Of a stretch of 64,000 nt of DNA, positions 34,395 to 46,391 are shown piece after piece. The notes under the pieces were generated by a model. The model was not told where the DNA came from and did no database searches. It saw only the letters and a program-made list of their open reading frames with translations. The stretch is from contig JADLZK010013170.1 of NCBI GenBank assembly GCA_015847255.1, forward strand, positions 124,001 to 188,000, in the 5' to 3' direction. Made by a program: the position numbers and the translations under genes. How positions within the stretch are numbered: the stretch's first letter is position 1; each line of letters begins with the position of its first letter. Origin of the DNA: Hyparrhenia diplandra (Eukaryota > Streptophyta > Magnoliopsida > Poales > Poaceae).

Positions 34395-34862
34395 TATGCA
34401 TGTATATGTGTTTTGCACTTGGACGTGTGCTCCTTGGTGGCCGACGGCCGGTTCTTGCTACATGCAGTGAAAAGAATTTGCACGGTGCTTTGCATGTGCC
34501 TAAATATAGCATGGGCCCGCAGCTTGTGTTAATTATTAAAGAAATGCAAAGCATGGAGTCTGCTGCTGGCCCGCTCGACAAGGTCCAGCCTGCAACGCTG
34601 GTTGTTGGGCTTTGCACCGAGCTGGCCCAGGCGGGTGCACGTTGCTGGTGGTGATGGTCCAGGCGCCCACGATGCTGATGGGATGGAAGTACTCGCTCTG
34701 GTCCGTTCGATGACAGAAAGAAAAGGTGGACAGGAAGGTTCGTACTTGCGCCGGACTCAACGGAGGCGGAAAATTTTCTCTCCTCGTGAAAGACACGGAC
34801 ACGGTCGGCAGGCAGACGGAAATTTTGGTCAAAATTTTTCTCTCTTTATTAGTAGGTATAGA
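34395..34862 (-). mobile_element. Second Helitron 5' terminus abutting the first
   Basis: On the minus strand a second start, TCTATACCTACTAATAAAG, lies at 34862, almost identical to that at 34394. No separate CTAG hairpin end occurs between 34395 and 34862. The larger unit 34862-33297 may therefore be one Helitron with an internal, older 5' end, or two nested ones. Confidence 0.5.
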
Positions 34863-35728
34863 TTTTTTTATCAAATGTCGATAATTCTAATGATTTAGTT
34901 TTTATAAAACTTGTAAAAATTTAGGCCAGTACTTAGCTAAGTGTCGATGGATCACCAAAGCTAGTGAAAATTGCTACACTTGAACATACACTCTAACCTT
35001 TATATATAAGACCTTAGTGATTATATCAAAAAGCATAGTGAGAGAGTAATTTGTGCATGTTTAGGCATTGTTTCAGTGAGAGTTAAATTGTCCTCTTGTA
35101 AGCTTGGGCTCTTCGGACCTTGGGGGTTTTTGTGGCTCACCAAAAATGGCGTTGAACCTCAAGCTTGGTGTGGAAAGAGGCGCAAGGACAAGGAGGCCCT
35201 GCCAGGGGCAGAAAAACTCCATAGTGAATGACTCCTTGGTGGCGTGGAGAGTCGGAGGGCTGTCGGCGACAAGTGATAAACCTTAGTGTATCGTGGCACT
35301 TGTCTTAGTTGGTGGCAACCTTTTTGGCTTGTCGAACACCATAGCGAGGTAATGCTTGGTGGCGTCCTTCATGGGTTTCAATGTGGACTATTCGACTAGG
35401 TTTTTAGGTAAACAATAATACTATGAGATAAATCTTTGTCTATAGGAGTTCGTTGTCTCTCTTGATTCATCCTTTACCTTGCACATTTAAACTTGACACG
35501 GAGGGCGCCCTGATCTGTCGTCATGACACCCCCCTGTAAAACTTGGGGTGATCCACCTTCACCCATGTGAGCCACCGCTGTAGTTCTAGACTTCGTAGCC
35601 GTTTAGGCGCGAACGCACCGTTCTAGAGTTTTTTAGGACCACCAAGGACCATGGGTCCATGGCATTGGCACCAGCAGCCCACCACCATGCCAGGCATCCT
35701 TGCGTTGCCATTGCCACGGCCCAGGGGC
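34863..35728. other. Intergenic DNA, no gene seen
   Basis: Mixed-composition spacer; a segment at 35100-35290 carries a short ORF without recognisable domain. Probably diverged transposon DNA. Confidence 0.35.
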
Positions 35729-35731
35729 TTA

Positions 35732-36090
35732 GGGCAGGTACATTGCTACACGTCAGCCGTCTCATACCTCGTCTCATGCAACGCCACGTAGGATTTTTTA
35801 TGATGTGGAGGAAAGAGAGAGCGAAAAGAGAATGAGGTCGTTGAGCAGCGAAACAACCGTCTCATGAGCTAAAATTTAGGAGTATGAGACAACTTATATA
35901 CCATTGTATGAGTTGTTGTTGTCATGCACCTCACAATCCTATTTTTTCTCTGCCCATAAATTAAGGAATTGCAAGCTACTATGAGACAACTTAAAGGAAC
36001 AACCATTGTACTTCTAGTTTATTAAGTCGTCTTAAATTACGTGTCCTTTGTATGAGGCGAGTTATGAGACAACACCAATATATACTGCCC
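35732..36090. mobile_element. Tourist-like (PIF/Harbinger) MITE
   Basis: Inverted ends GGGCAGGTACATTG and CCAATATATACTGCCC with TTA duplications at 35729-35731 and 36091-36093. Interior rich in GAGACAAC/GTCTCAT words, 359 bp, no ORF. Confidence 0.8.
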
Positions 36091-36422
36091 TTAGCCGAAC
36101 CATCCTTCGGTCCCTTGTGTTCTTACAGTTCTTGAGCCCTGGTATACCTAAGGTCATCTGAGTTGACAGTAATGAAATATCTTTACTTTCAATAATTTCA
36201 TTTTAACTAAGGTTTTGAATGTAGTACATATATTAAAAAGTTGCTAACAAAACACCTTGTGCAAGACCAGGTGCATGTTGGACGCGTTGCAGCATTGACT
36301 TTTGCTGAGATGTGTGGACTGCAGGACTGGAGCAGCCGAATAGGTACCAAATGATAGCTGGCCACATAACACGTTTCAAGTTCACATGCGGAATCACCGT
36401 TGCATATGTGGCATTGTTGCAA

Positions 36423-37550
36423 GAGTGAAATGCACCCGCGGTACATGAACTTGTCTTCCTCGTGCCAAATAGGTCCATGGACTTAGAAAACCACCATCAG
36501 CCTCTCGAACTTGCTAAAACCGTTCACCCCGAGGTCCAGTCCGGTTTTGCATGGCGGTTTTGCATGGTATCTTTGTAGCGATGCGGCGTCAGCGATAACG
36601 TCGGCACTTCTTTTAATTTGTGAAATTAATATCTTCTTATTCGAGCTCCAAATATAGTAAATAATATATCAATTTTGATCGTCTCGACGAGCTCTTCATA
36701 ATGGTGTACTCCGTTTTGTTATTTGAGATAGTTTTATTTCGTGTAAAATTAAATATATAAGCTCTTTGCAATGGTGTATATAAGCTTGGCGCTTGCAAGA
36801 GTAACCTAAATATGTATATATTACGCAGACGATCGATCACACGTGCATGCGGCAAGCTGCGTATGCAAGCAATATATACATTATAAACTGAACTATGTGA
36901 TATGCTTTTTGTAATTTTAATATGCTAGCTGCACTTGCACCTGCATGCTTGTAGCGTGATCAATCATCTGCGTAGTATATACATATTTAGGGTAGCATGT
37001 TTTGTCCTAAATATGTATATATTGTCTTGGCGCCCTAGCTTATATACATATTTAGGGTAAAATTTCTATAAAGCAGTAGTAAATTTCGCGATAATATATA
37101 CCCTATGTATATTTCTGGCCAAAAAGCCGACAAATATGTATATATCCGGAACTAAATCACGACCACATATATATCAGATTGCAAGTGAGAATAAAATATC
37201 ACTCATTTTATAAAATTTTTAATTTTACACGAAATAAAAGCTATCTTAAATAACAAAACGGAGTACACCATTGCAAAAGAGCTTCGTCGAGGCGATCAAA
37301 ATTGATATATTATTTGCCATATTTGGGAGCTCGAATAAAAAGATATTAATTTCACAAATTAAAAAAAAGTCTTGACGTCATCGCCGACGTCATCATCGCT
37401 ACAGTACCATGCAAAACCGCCATGCAAAACCGGGTTGGACCTGGGGCGAACGGGTTTTGCAAGTTCGGGGCTAGATGGCTGGTTTTAAGTCCATGGATCT
37501 ATTTGGCACGGGAAGACAAGTTCATGTACCTGGGGTGCAATATTTCACTC
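36423..37550. mobile_element. Mutator-like (MULE) element with long terminal inverted repeats
   Basis: Arms of roughly 330-340 bp, starting GAGTGAAATGCACC at the left and ending GGTGCAATATTTCACTC at the right, are inverted copies (about 36423-36755 and 37215-37550). They are flanked by a perfect 9-bp duplication TTGTTGCAA (36414-36422, 37551-37559), diagnostic of Mutator. The short centre is AT-rich with repeated ATATACATATTTAGGGT words and no transposase. Confidence 0.88.
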
Positions 37551-37726
37551 TTGTTGCAATGTGTGAGGCCTGGCTTTTTGTAGCAAGTTTTTTTTTTTCT
37601 ATGAAACTTGTAGACTAGTTTCATCAACAAAAAGGTGCAGTATATATATGGTTTCCCCTATCATATTCACATCATGAGACAAAGCTGGTTACAGATTGTT
37701 TGAGTTTTTTTTTTTTTTTTGTTACA

Positions 37727-37990
37727 TACTCCCTCGGGATGGTATTAGAAGTCGATTACGGACAAGGTTTGGGTCAAACATCGGGAATATAAATCATCAA
37801 TAACTTTTAAGTTGTTGAGTTTGTAAATGTAAAAATTATATGAGTAGATTTTTCTTAAAAAATACTTTGATAAAAGTATAGATATATCACATCTCCATAA
37901 ATATTTTTTATAATAATAAGAGGTCAAAGTTGTGTTTTGGAGACCGTGTCGCTGTCCTAAACGACTTCTAATACCATCCCGGAGGGAGTA
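37727..37990. mobile_element. Stowaway-like MITE
   Basis: Termini TACTCCCTCGGGATGGTATT and AATACCATCCCGGAGGGAGT are inverted over about 28 bp with one indel in a G/C run. TA borders, 264 bp, no ORF. Confidence 0.85.
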
Positions 37991-38463
37991 TTTGGTTTTC
38001 AATTGACAGCGCGCATGACGTAAATATGTGGCACATGAATTAAATTTCTCGTTGGTGTTTTGGCCGAAAATCTAATTACTGTGCTTATTGGATTCCGCTC
38101 TCAGGTAGACTGCAGGGCTGCTATATATGGAAGCAACCAGAGAGCGGCTTGATGGATCAATTGGCTCGTGAAAGACCCTGAAAACAATGGTCCATTGAGG
38201 CAATGGGTGTATGGGTTATCTAATTTTGGAGAGTTGAGACCGTGAAAGCAATGGACCAAGAAAGGAAGAAAGAAAGAAAAAGAGAAACTTGAAGCCAGCG
38301 TCCGCTCTGCGGCTTGCAGGTGTTAATGCGAAACGAGCGAGCGTGTCATGCAGACCTCAACATGTCGTCCAGACGTGTCACTGCAAGACGTGAACATGCA
38401 GCATGCATCCGATCCATGCATGCATATGCCAACAACACGTATCACGTACGGCCCCAAGAATTT
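37991..38463. other. LEA gene upstream region
   Basis: Intergenic DNA containing a GAAAGAAAGAAAA tract (38264-38284) and repeated GCATGCATG words at 38395-38430. Some of the latter match the RY-type CATGCA elements of seed-gene promoters (CATGCATGCA at 38416-38425). Confidence 0.4.
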
Positions 38464-38472
38464 TATTTATAG
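38464..38472 (+). promoter_or_regulatory. TATA-like box of the LEA gene
   Basis: TATTTATAG about 145 bp upstream of the ATG at 38616, just downstream of the CATGCATGCA element. Confidence 0.5.
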
Positions 38473-38615
38473 TAATAAATAGGAGTACATGTACATGTAT
38501 GCTCCGAGGGAGGGAGCTAGCCAAACACAGTAGCGACTCTTCTGTTTCTTGGCTGTTTCGCCCAGTTATCTTCTTCTTCAGCTATAGTTTTCGAGTCCGC
38601 AGTTCGATCGGCAGC

Positions 38616-39357
38616 ATGAGTCAGGCCCAGCCCGTCCGCACCGGCGACGTCTACCCGCCTACCGCCGCCAAGCGCGAGGCGAGCCACGAGCGGGACAAGA
38701 TCATTGAACAAGGCCAGCAGCGGGGCAACGACCTGCATGTCGAGGAGACAACTCTTCCCGCCGGCAGACGCATGGTCACCGCCAGCGCGGGCGGCCAGGT
38801 ACGTTCGTTGCACGTCTACACGAACAGGGGATGGCTGGACCTTTAATTTGCAACGCACGCGTTCCGTTCCGATCCGATCCTGCAGGTGATGGCACAGTTC
38901 GCCGTGCGGTTCGGGGCGGACGGTGGCGGGAGCCACGGACGCGGTGACCATCGCCGAGGCCATCAGCGCACGCCGCGGCGCCAGACGTTGGCGGGCGACA
39001 AGCGGTGGACCTCGCGACGCGGCGGGCGGTGCAGGCCGCGGAGATGCGCGCGCGACAGGGCTGGCGGCAACGTCAGCGGCGGCGTGGCGGCGCAGAAAGG
39101 CCCGTGGAGAAGAACGCGGGCGGACGCAGCAAAGCGCGGCGCAAAGCAGGTGACGCTCAGGGGCGTGGTGCGTGGCGCCGCCAGGCGCCCGTTGCCGCGC
39201 CGACAAGGTGGCCACCGGGGAGGACGCCCAGATGGTGGCGGCTGCCGCCAAGGCGCCACGGGGAAGAAGGGGGACGCCGGCGGTGGCGGTGGCTGTGGCG
39301 TGGCATCGCCGGAATCGCGAGCAGCGGGCGGATATGAACGAGGGGAGGATGATGTAA
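38616..39357 (+). pseudogene. LEA protein, seed maturation protein (SMP) family, frame-broken
   Basis: Late-embryogenesis-abundant protein of the SMP (D-34/LEA_5-type) family, hydrophilic, seed and drought associated. Exon 1 38616-38798 encodes MSQAQPVRTGDVYPPTAAK up to ASAGGQ. The intron has GT at 38799 and AG at 38885. Exon 2 starts VMAQF. SMP motifs then appear in successive frames: ATDAVTIAEAISA, VDLATRRAVQAAEMRA, NVSGGVAAQK with KQVTLRGVVRGAA, and DKVATGEDAQMVAAAAK, ending at a stop near 39357. At least four frame changes are needed, in very GC-rich sequence. Either a pseudogene or heavy indel error; exon 1, splice sites and promoter elements look normal. The N-terminal part is shorter than usual for the family. 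Confidence 0.72.
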
Positions 39358-39740
39358 CATGTAGTAGTGGACCTCTAGCCTAATACCGTTTTACGTGCGT
39401 CTCTTCAAACAATGAATAAATATAATAAATATTCAGTGTGAAAGGAGTTGGTCAGGCCTTTCCGAGGCGGAGAGGCGAGTGGCGACTCGGGCTGGGCCGA
39501 CCCGGCGCCGCCGCCGGCGCCGCCCTCGCTTCCGCGCGGCGGATCCGCCCGCTGGATCCTGGCGAGGCCTCGCCGCCATAGCGGCATGCCGCTTCGTCGG
39601 GCGCGAGGATCCTGGCGGACTTGGCGCCCGTGCCGTTCAATCAACAACGGCGTCTTTGGGCGGACCCTCTTGCCGGACTCGTCGGCACCCGCCCGGGGGG
39701 GTGGACACGGCGCTAGGGTCTCCGTCATGGGCGGCGCCCT
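39358..39740. other. GC-rich sequence, unrecognised
   Basis: GC-rich block with repeated GGATCC(G/T) words (39541, 39553, 39608), resembling in style the block right of the Gypsy LTR (46440-46960). It might be one GC-rich repeat split by the LTR element, but no target duplication proves this. Confidence 0.3.
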
Positions 39741-42666
39741 TTGTAACACCCAGTGTTATTTACCGATTAAAAATAATCTTCTTTCTTTCCTTATGCTTTG
39801 CTGGAAGCTTTTGTGAAGATTTTTCCGACGAGTCAAGTAAAAGATTTTCAAAAGTTTCATGTCATCTTTTGAAGAATAACTGGGGAGTCAACTTCACCGA
39901 CAATGTTACGCTAAGTACTTTTTAATATCTCATTGGTGCGATGAAGATAGTATATATAAAATAAAGCCCTATAACCTACTAACATCTAACATAATGAAGG
40001 CGAGTACGCTTAACATTGTGAAGACATATAGGGCGAGCATGTATCATATCATTCATATAATGTTGAGATTTTCTCCTTTCATTCGGACAACTATTCTTCT
40101 TTATATAGTTGTTTGCCCTAAATTTCGTCCTATACCGGGTTTTGGTTAATGGACTTCCATTTGATAATCTTTGCTTCATAAGTTCCTAGTTTTTGGGAGT
40201 TTGCACCTTGCCATGTCAACTCTATTTAAAATCCTCGGACTACTCCTTGATTTTTTCAACTCATACATGTGCCGTATTTTGACTTCTTTCATTCGACACA
40301 TGCTTTTCTTTTCTCTATAATTCCACGATTACCGTGCTTTCATCTTCGTTGCAAACTCTTTTCGAAAATTCATATCCGAACTCCTCTAAATTTTCGAAAA
40401 ACCCTTATCGGTTGCAATCACCTTTTTTTTCTTCTGGTTGCAATCTTGATATCAACTTTGTTGTTTTGCAAAATTTCTTATAAGTCAATATATATTTGAC
40501 ACATTTCCCTTTCAATACTTATCCCACGGGATTTGTCACCTTGAAACTTCGGAGTTAGATTTCTTTTTTAAGGGGAAAGACCTTCATGTTCCAATTATTC
40601 ATGATCATCTTGTTGCATTATAAGTAGATATCATTGCATTGCATATGTTGATTTTAGCATTTATATAGTGCACATGAGGTGTTTTATATGTTTTATGAAA
40701 TGAGGTTTTTATTATTGATTGAGAGCTTGGTAAATTTTTATGAATTTATTAGATGTTTAATAAGTTAGTTTTCATGAATGAATTTTATTAATGTTGGGTG
40801 TTGTTTGTGTTCTCTTTGCTAGTCGTGTGTAACTTTTGGTGAACCCTAGTCTAGCTAGGATGTTATATATAAGTTTTTGCCACGGCTTGCGTTGCGTAGG
40901 TGTGGAATCAAGCCAAGTTTTTGTTGGGTCTCTTAGGCGACTCTTGTCAAGCACATCTCTCTTTGATCTTCAATAACTCCTTGGTTTCGCCGCCATAGAA
41001 TCTTGGTTGATTATTTCTAAACTCTTCTAATAATATATCCTTGGCCTTGATCTTGAATCACTTCCATAGTGACTCTACGCGTTGGAACTCTTTTGTTGCT
41101 ATCCTTCGTTTGTAAATCCTTGGTCACCACTAATTTTTATCATATGGATTCTCTCTGTGGTTGTGGTTTTGGCCGTGGTGTTATGATTAATGACTTCTAA
41201 TCATAATCCACTACAAAACTATATTGATGCATTCCCTTATCGTGAATTTCCTTGGTTATCCTTCTATACCCTATCCGAGGACCTGTATATCAAACTTAGT
41301 GAGTGGGACTTTCGTCTGAAGGTTACAAGAAAGGTGACCCTTGAAGAGCAAGTCACTGACATCAACATTAACAGACTACAAGAAGTGGTAGATAAGGGAC
41401 TCTGTTTAACGATCTTTGAAGGTAACGTTGACCGGTTGTCAAGCAACTTATGCCGTCCTTTGTTGGATCGAGAGGACATGAAAGATCGGAAAGTTGTCTG
41501 TTTCTGACAAATTTTGTGCTACTGCCATTTGTATTTAATTTTGATCTATCAAGTTACAATTTACATCTGACGTTTCCGTGATATTGCAAGGGTCATACAA
41601 AATTATTCAGTTCGACTTCAAATTTTTTTTGGCCCGCAGCAGGTTGGGATCCTTTGTGGCATTCTATTGGCACCACGTGTCTTCTGAACGTCGTGAGCAT
41701 CCTGGCCCCTCTCGCGCTCGTTTTCGTGTTGCAGTCTCGCTGTACCCGCACTCATTTCATCGGGTCATGTCTTCCTCTGCACCACGCCCTCTTTCTTCCT
41801 CTTCCTTTGTGCGCCATGTTTGCCCGTAGCTCTTGCCATTATACCGTACCAAACCCCTCCATGGCTTCGGTCACTGCTTGCCTCCACATCGCAGGAATCC
41901 TGTCACCCTATGTTTGAGCACAGAGCGCACCATAACTGGTGGCCGCTCCACCCGTGAACTGCTTTTATCTCTCTCTTCTCTCTCGGCTTCCTCTTCCTCA
42001 GTGCGCCGCAGCATCTCTATCCGATTCTCTGCGCTATAGAACGCAATCCGGGTACCTTGCTTCGCCACTATCATCTCTCCAAAGCCTACCCCAAATCTCC
42101 TCTAAGAATCGCAGAGCCGATTTCCTCCTCCAGGGTGAAGCTATCTAGCTCAAAAAGAAACTGAGCCAGAGACGAAGACATGGGAGCTAGTACTTCAAGC
42201 TCAAGCTCTTACTTGCGGATTCAGGTTGCCCGTCAAAGGTTGCTACGCGTCTTGTTGAAGAAGAAGTCCAGTTTTCATCCTAGAAGGTCGAGTCTACATC
42301 CAAATAGCTTATGACCCTAGGATTCATTCTGTGTCTTCTTGACATGTTGTACCTCCTCGATCCCATCTGTTTCTGGATCTGTTGGGATCCTTTTGCGTTT
42401 TGGTCGCTTATCTTCTTGGTGTTTCTTCTTTGTCCTCGTCTGTCTAAGTTTCTGGAGTGAGGCTTTGCCATGTAATAGATGTGTCACTAGATCCAGGAAG
42501 TAATTTTTTTGTACCCTCCTTGTATCTCCAATGGTTTCGTAATCGTCTATCGTGTGGGCAAGTTCTATCATCATTAGAGCAGTTTTAAAGCTTTGGAAAT
42601 CTCTCGTCGTTTTCTTGGAAGTTCCGTTCGAATCTCGGGGACGAGATTACGTAATGGGGAAAGGCT
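39741..42666 (+). mobile_element. Degenerate internal part of a Gypsy-type retrotransposon
   Basis: Begins with TGTAACACCCAGTGTTATTT, matching only the first 27 or so bases of the LTR at 42667. The right end has the hallmark of a Gypsy polyprotein tail and polypurine tract (AATCTCGGGGACGAGATTAC at 42634, then GGGGAAAGGC). In between no reverse transcriptase or integrase is left. One ORF at 41190-41507 (105 codons, starting MTSNHNPLQN) was not recognised. Confidence 0.45.
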
Positions 42667-45600
42667 GTAACACCCAGGTGTTATTTACCAGTTAAGCTAT
42701 GGATTTGGACAAAAATAAGTTTAGTCATGTTTGGTTACGTTGTCGGTCGAAAAGACACGAAAAGAGCGAGAATCCGAAGTTACCCCCCTTGTTGGAAACC
42801 CCGATTTGAAACCCTAGTTTGTCCCCTTTTCTTTAATTCAAAATTTATCAAGAATTTGAGGGTGGTCACAAAAGGGAAAAGGTAGAGTTTTCAAAGTTGA
42901 GTAAAGTTGGTATTTTGAGTTTTCAAAGTTTAGTTCAAAATTTTAAAGTAATTTTGAATTTCATCAAAACCCTAATTGCCCCCTTTTCAATATTTCAAAA
43001 TCTAAGCATAATTTGAGAAAATTTCCAAAAGCTAGTTTGTAGATCTTGTTGAGAGGAACAAAAGTCATGTACAAAGTTTTTTTCAAGTTCTTACATGATT
43101 TTAAAAGTAATTTTGAATTCAAATTTCAAAATTTTGAACTGCATTTCAAAAAGTCATATTTAGGGGCAGAATTTGAAAATCTTCCAATTGTGAAAATTGT
43201 AGATCTTGAAAAATTAAGGCAATTTGCTTTTTGGAAATTTTTGAGTTTAGTTTAAATTTTGAGAGTAATTTTGAAATTTTAGAGTTAGGGTTAGTGAGCT
43301 CTGATAACCCGACCTATGGCGGTTGCCATCGCCGGCGTCAATGCTTTCGCGCCGCCGTCCACCGGCGGCCGCACGAAGCCGACCACACGGAGACCTTCGC
43401 CACCCCTCCGGCGACCTCCCCGACCCCTTCTTCCCTATAAATACCCGTCGTCGCCGCCGTTTTTTTTTTCTCCATTTTCGCCGCCGCCGGTTTTCGCCGC
43501 CATCCGCGCCGTCGTTCGTCGTCGACGCTCCATTTCTTGCCAAGCTAGTTAGCCAGCAGCGTCGCAACTTTGTTGCGCCTCTTTTGAGCCGCCTCGGCGT
43601 CATCTTTCATCACCTGAGCCGTCCGCGCGCCGCCGTCTTCCCGCCGCCCGAACCGCCGCCGCGCCGACCTCACCGTCGCCCATTTCGCTCCGGTGAGCTT
43701 TGGCTTGCTTCTCTTCGCGTTTTCCCTCCCTCTCGAAGATGTATTCGTGAACGACTTCGATGGTTTTCCACAGTTGAAGCTCCGACGAACGGGAACGCCG
43801 TTGCCGTCGCCACCGCCGCCATTGCTCTCGCCGCCGACCCACCTCCGGCCTAGCCCGCCGCCAGAACCGAGCCCGAATCCAAGACCGCGGTGAGCCTGGC
43901 CGTCGTCTTTCTCCCGTTTTCATTTTCGTCCAACATCGGCGCCGGGCAGCGGCGGCGCCGCCGCGGTGGTGAGCGCCGCGCATCGCCGCCCGGTGAGCAC
44001 GCCAGCGCGACACATGAGCGATGGCGGGCGAATCTTTGTTCCACTAGGCCGACCCAATAGAAATAGTAATGGGCCAAATTAATTTATGGGCCAAAATAAA
44101 AATAAAATCAGCCCACCATGAATAGTTCTGGGCCATGAACAGTGATGGGCCTTGCACGATAACAGGCCGATTCAACCCAGAATTCTTTTTCAATTTTGAA
44201 ATGTTTTATTCAATTTCTTTTATTTGAATAGTGGTGATTTTCCAAATTTTGTATAAATTCAAATACTAGTTCAAAAATTCTGAAAATTTTTGTGTAGTCT
44301 TCCCATGGGTATGTCTATCCATGAAAAATTTGAAACTTGAATTTTGAATACTTTTGACATGATTTAAAAATACAAAATTTAATTGAAAAATGCATCTTCC
44401 TTGATTTTTAATAATTATTTTATTTATCCAAAAATCATGAAAATTATTTTGGTACTGTTTTATGACATGATCTACCTGTACAAAAAATTTTGAGCTTGTT
44501 TAGAGAAAATTAAAATATTTATTATTTCATGCCCTATTATTTCATATGTAAAACAAATGGTTTAATGCTTTCTAACTTAGGGTTTTGGGTAGATTTTGGA
44601 TTGTTTTGTGAACCCTAAACCATGCCTTTATCAAGTGGTCCTTGAGAACTCCTTAGACAATGGTGATGATATCTTGTAGAATAGTTCAACAAGTTGGTTT
44701 CGTTGGGTTGCAACTTTATCGTGAAGGAAAGTTATACTCAAGTGTTTATTATTTCATGCATCATCAAGCATCATGTTTACCATTCCATCACGCTAAAACA
44801 TGCATCATCATCTACGTGTAGAGTATACGAGAGTGAGTTGGATCATGATGACGAAGCTTTGGAGAAGGTGTTGATATGGTTCACGATGATCAAACTTCAG
44901 AGAAGATCCGTCCGTCGACAAGGATAATGTCAAGTTTGACTTCGACAATCTTTATTCAGAATCTGACTTTCCCTGCAACACAGGCAAGCCCCGGTTCATT
45001 TAAACATTCCTTGTGTTTTTACAAAGTTTTATATCACCTTTGCTTTATGCTCTGCATTAGGTGATAGGAGTTGAGTGACAACCTAATTGATGCATTACCA
45101 TTCCTTGGTTATTTCAATATCTACCTTGATAACCCGTTTTGGTAAAATGCTTAGAAATGCTTAGCCTGGCTAAATTAGATAGACTTTTAAGTCAAAATGT
45201 GACAAGTCTCTTATGATAGCCCGAATGGGCATTTATTGAACAAGGATGTTATATGATGAAACCATACTGGGATATGGTGTTGAAATTGAGACCGGTCGGG
45301 TAATTTGCACTGAGAATGGAGTCTCAGTGTAGTATTTCCGGCTTGTCGATTAAGGATCGTTCGTTGTAAGCAATGTGGACCGAGACTATGGAACGCAATC
45401 TGCGCCTGAGGTCTTGGACCAATGGCACGCGTCTGTCCGGCGTCGCCCCATGGCGGTCGAAACTAGTTCGGGACGCATACTCGGTAAGCCCGATCTTGGG
45501 GGTGTCAAATCGGAAACGCGTGGCGCACCTTTGGGAGTGGAGAGATGGCGGAGTACATGTTACCCTCGTGGGTTAAAGTCCCGGATTGAGGCGTCACGGT

Positions 45601-46391
45601 ACTCTCGGGTGGCGTAGGGGGGCGGTTCCGTTTTTGAGTATCCAAGAAAGGGTTGATATATGCAAGCTTAAGTGCTACATATGTCGTGTGGAAAGAACTC
45701 CCCAGCTGGGTTAATTGATTTCGAAATCGCCGTGCTTCTCGGATATGGAGACTTGGTTTCCCCCTTACATCGTAGATTAATTATGGAACTATGAAGAGAT
45801 GGAATAAGTGATGGAATATCTAAGAAGTGTGTGCTCTAGTGTAAGATCACCTAGAGTAGGTGAGAAACTTAATTGGGATTAAAATATTGAAAGTAAGGAT
45901 TCACTACTCGTAAGCTTTTCTGCAAAAAGAGTCCTTGATTCTTGCTAAAAGTCTTACCTTGAATCCTATTAGACCAACATTCTGAGTCTTCTCCTATTTT
46001 CTTTAGTCGGGTAAGTCTTGTTGAGTACTCCCGTACTTTCGGGGTTTGTTAACCCCATTTGCTGAGTCTTGACTCGTCTTTGTTTAACCAAGGTTATGTC
46101 GGTGGGGCGACATGATCCAGTTTATCTTCGATTCTACCTAGCTTCAAGATTAATTTAGTTAAGTTTACTCAAATGTAACTTACTCACATTTTGTAAAATT
46201 AATGTTATTATTCTTCCGCACTCGATCTATACTTTTGTACCAAATGTTGTAATATTGTAGCTACTCCTTTGTTGATCCACGGTATGAGTTATCAACGGGG
46301 CTTCTTAAGTTATCGGGTGTATACGCACATTTTGTCGAGAGGTCTTTGGGACAATAGAGGTGCGGTGGGCCCGACAATTAGGAGGTTACAT
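42667..46391 (+). repeat. Long Gypsy LTR (about 3.7 kb)
   Basis: Starts TGTAACACCCAGGTGTTATT and ends GAGGTTACA, giving TGTAAC/GTTACA inverted ends. Contains an AT-rich first part, a GC-rich core (43300-44020) preceded by a TATA box (TATAAATA, 43436-43443) and a typical Gypsy-LTR tail. A partner LTR of the same length is not present. The borders carry no 5-bp duplication. Confidence 0.55.

Noticed and set aside
39741..46391. Complete LTR retrotransposon
   Set aside because: No matching LTR pair, no reverse transcriptase and no target duplication; kept only as remnant plus LTR.
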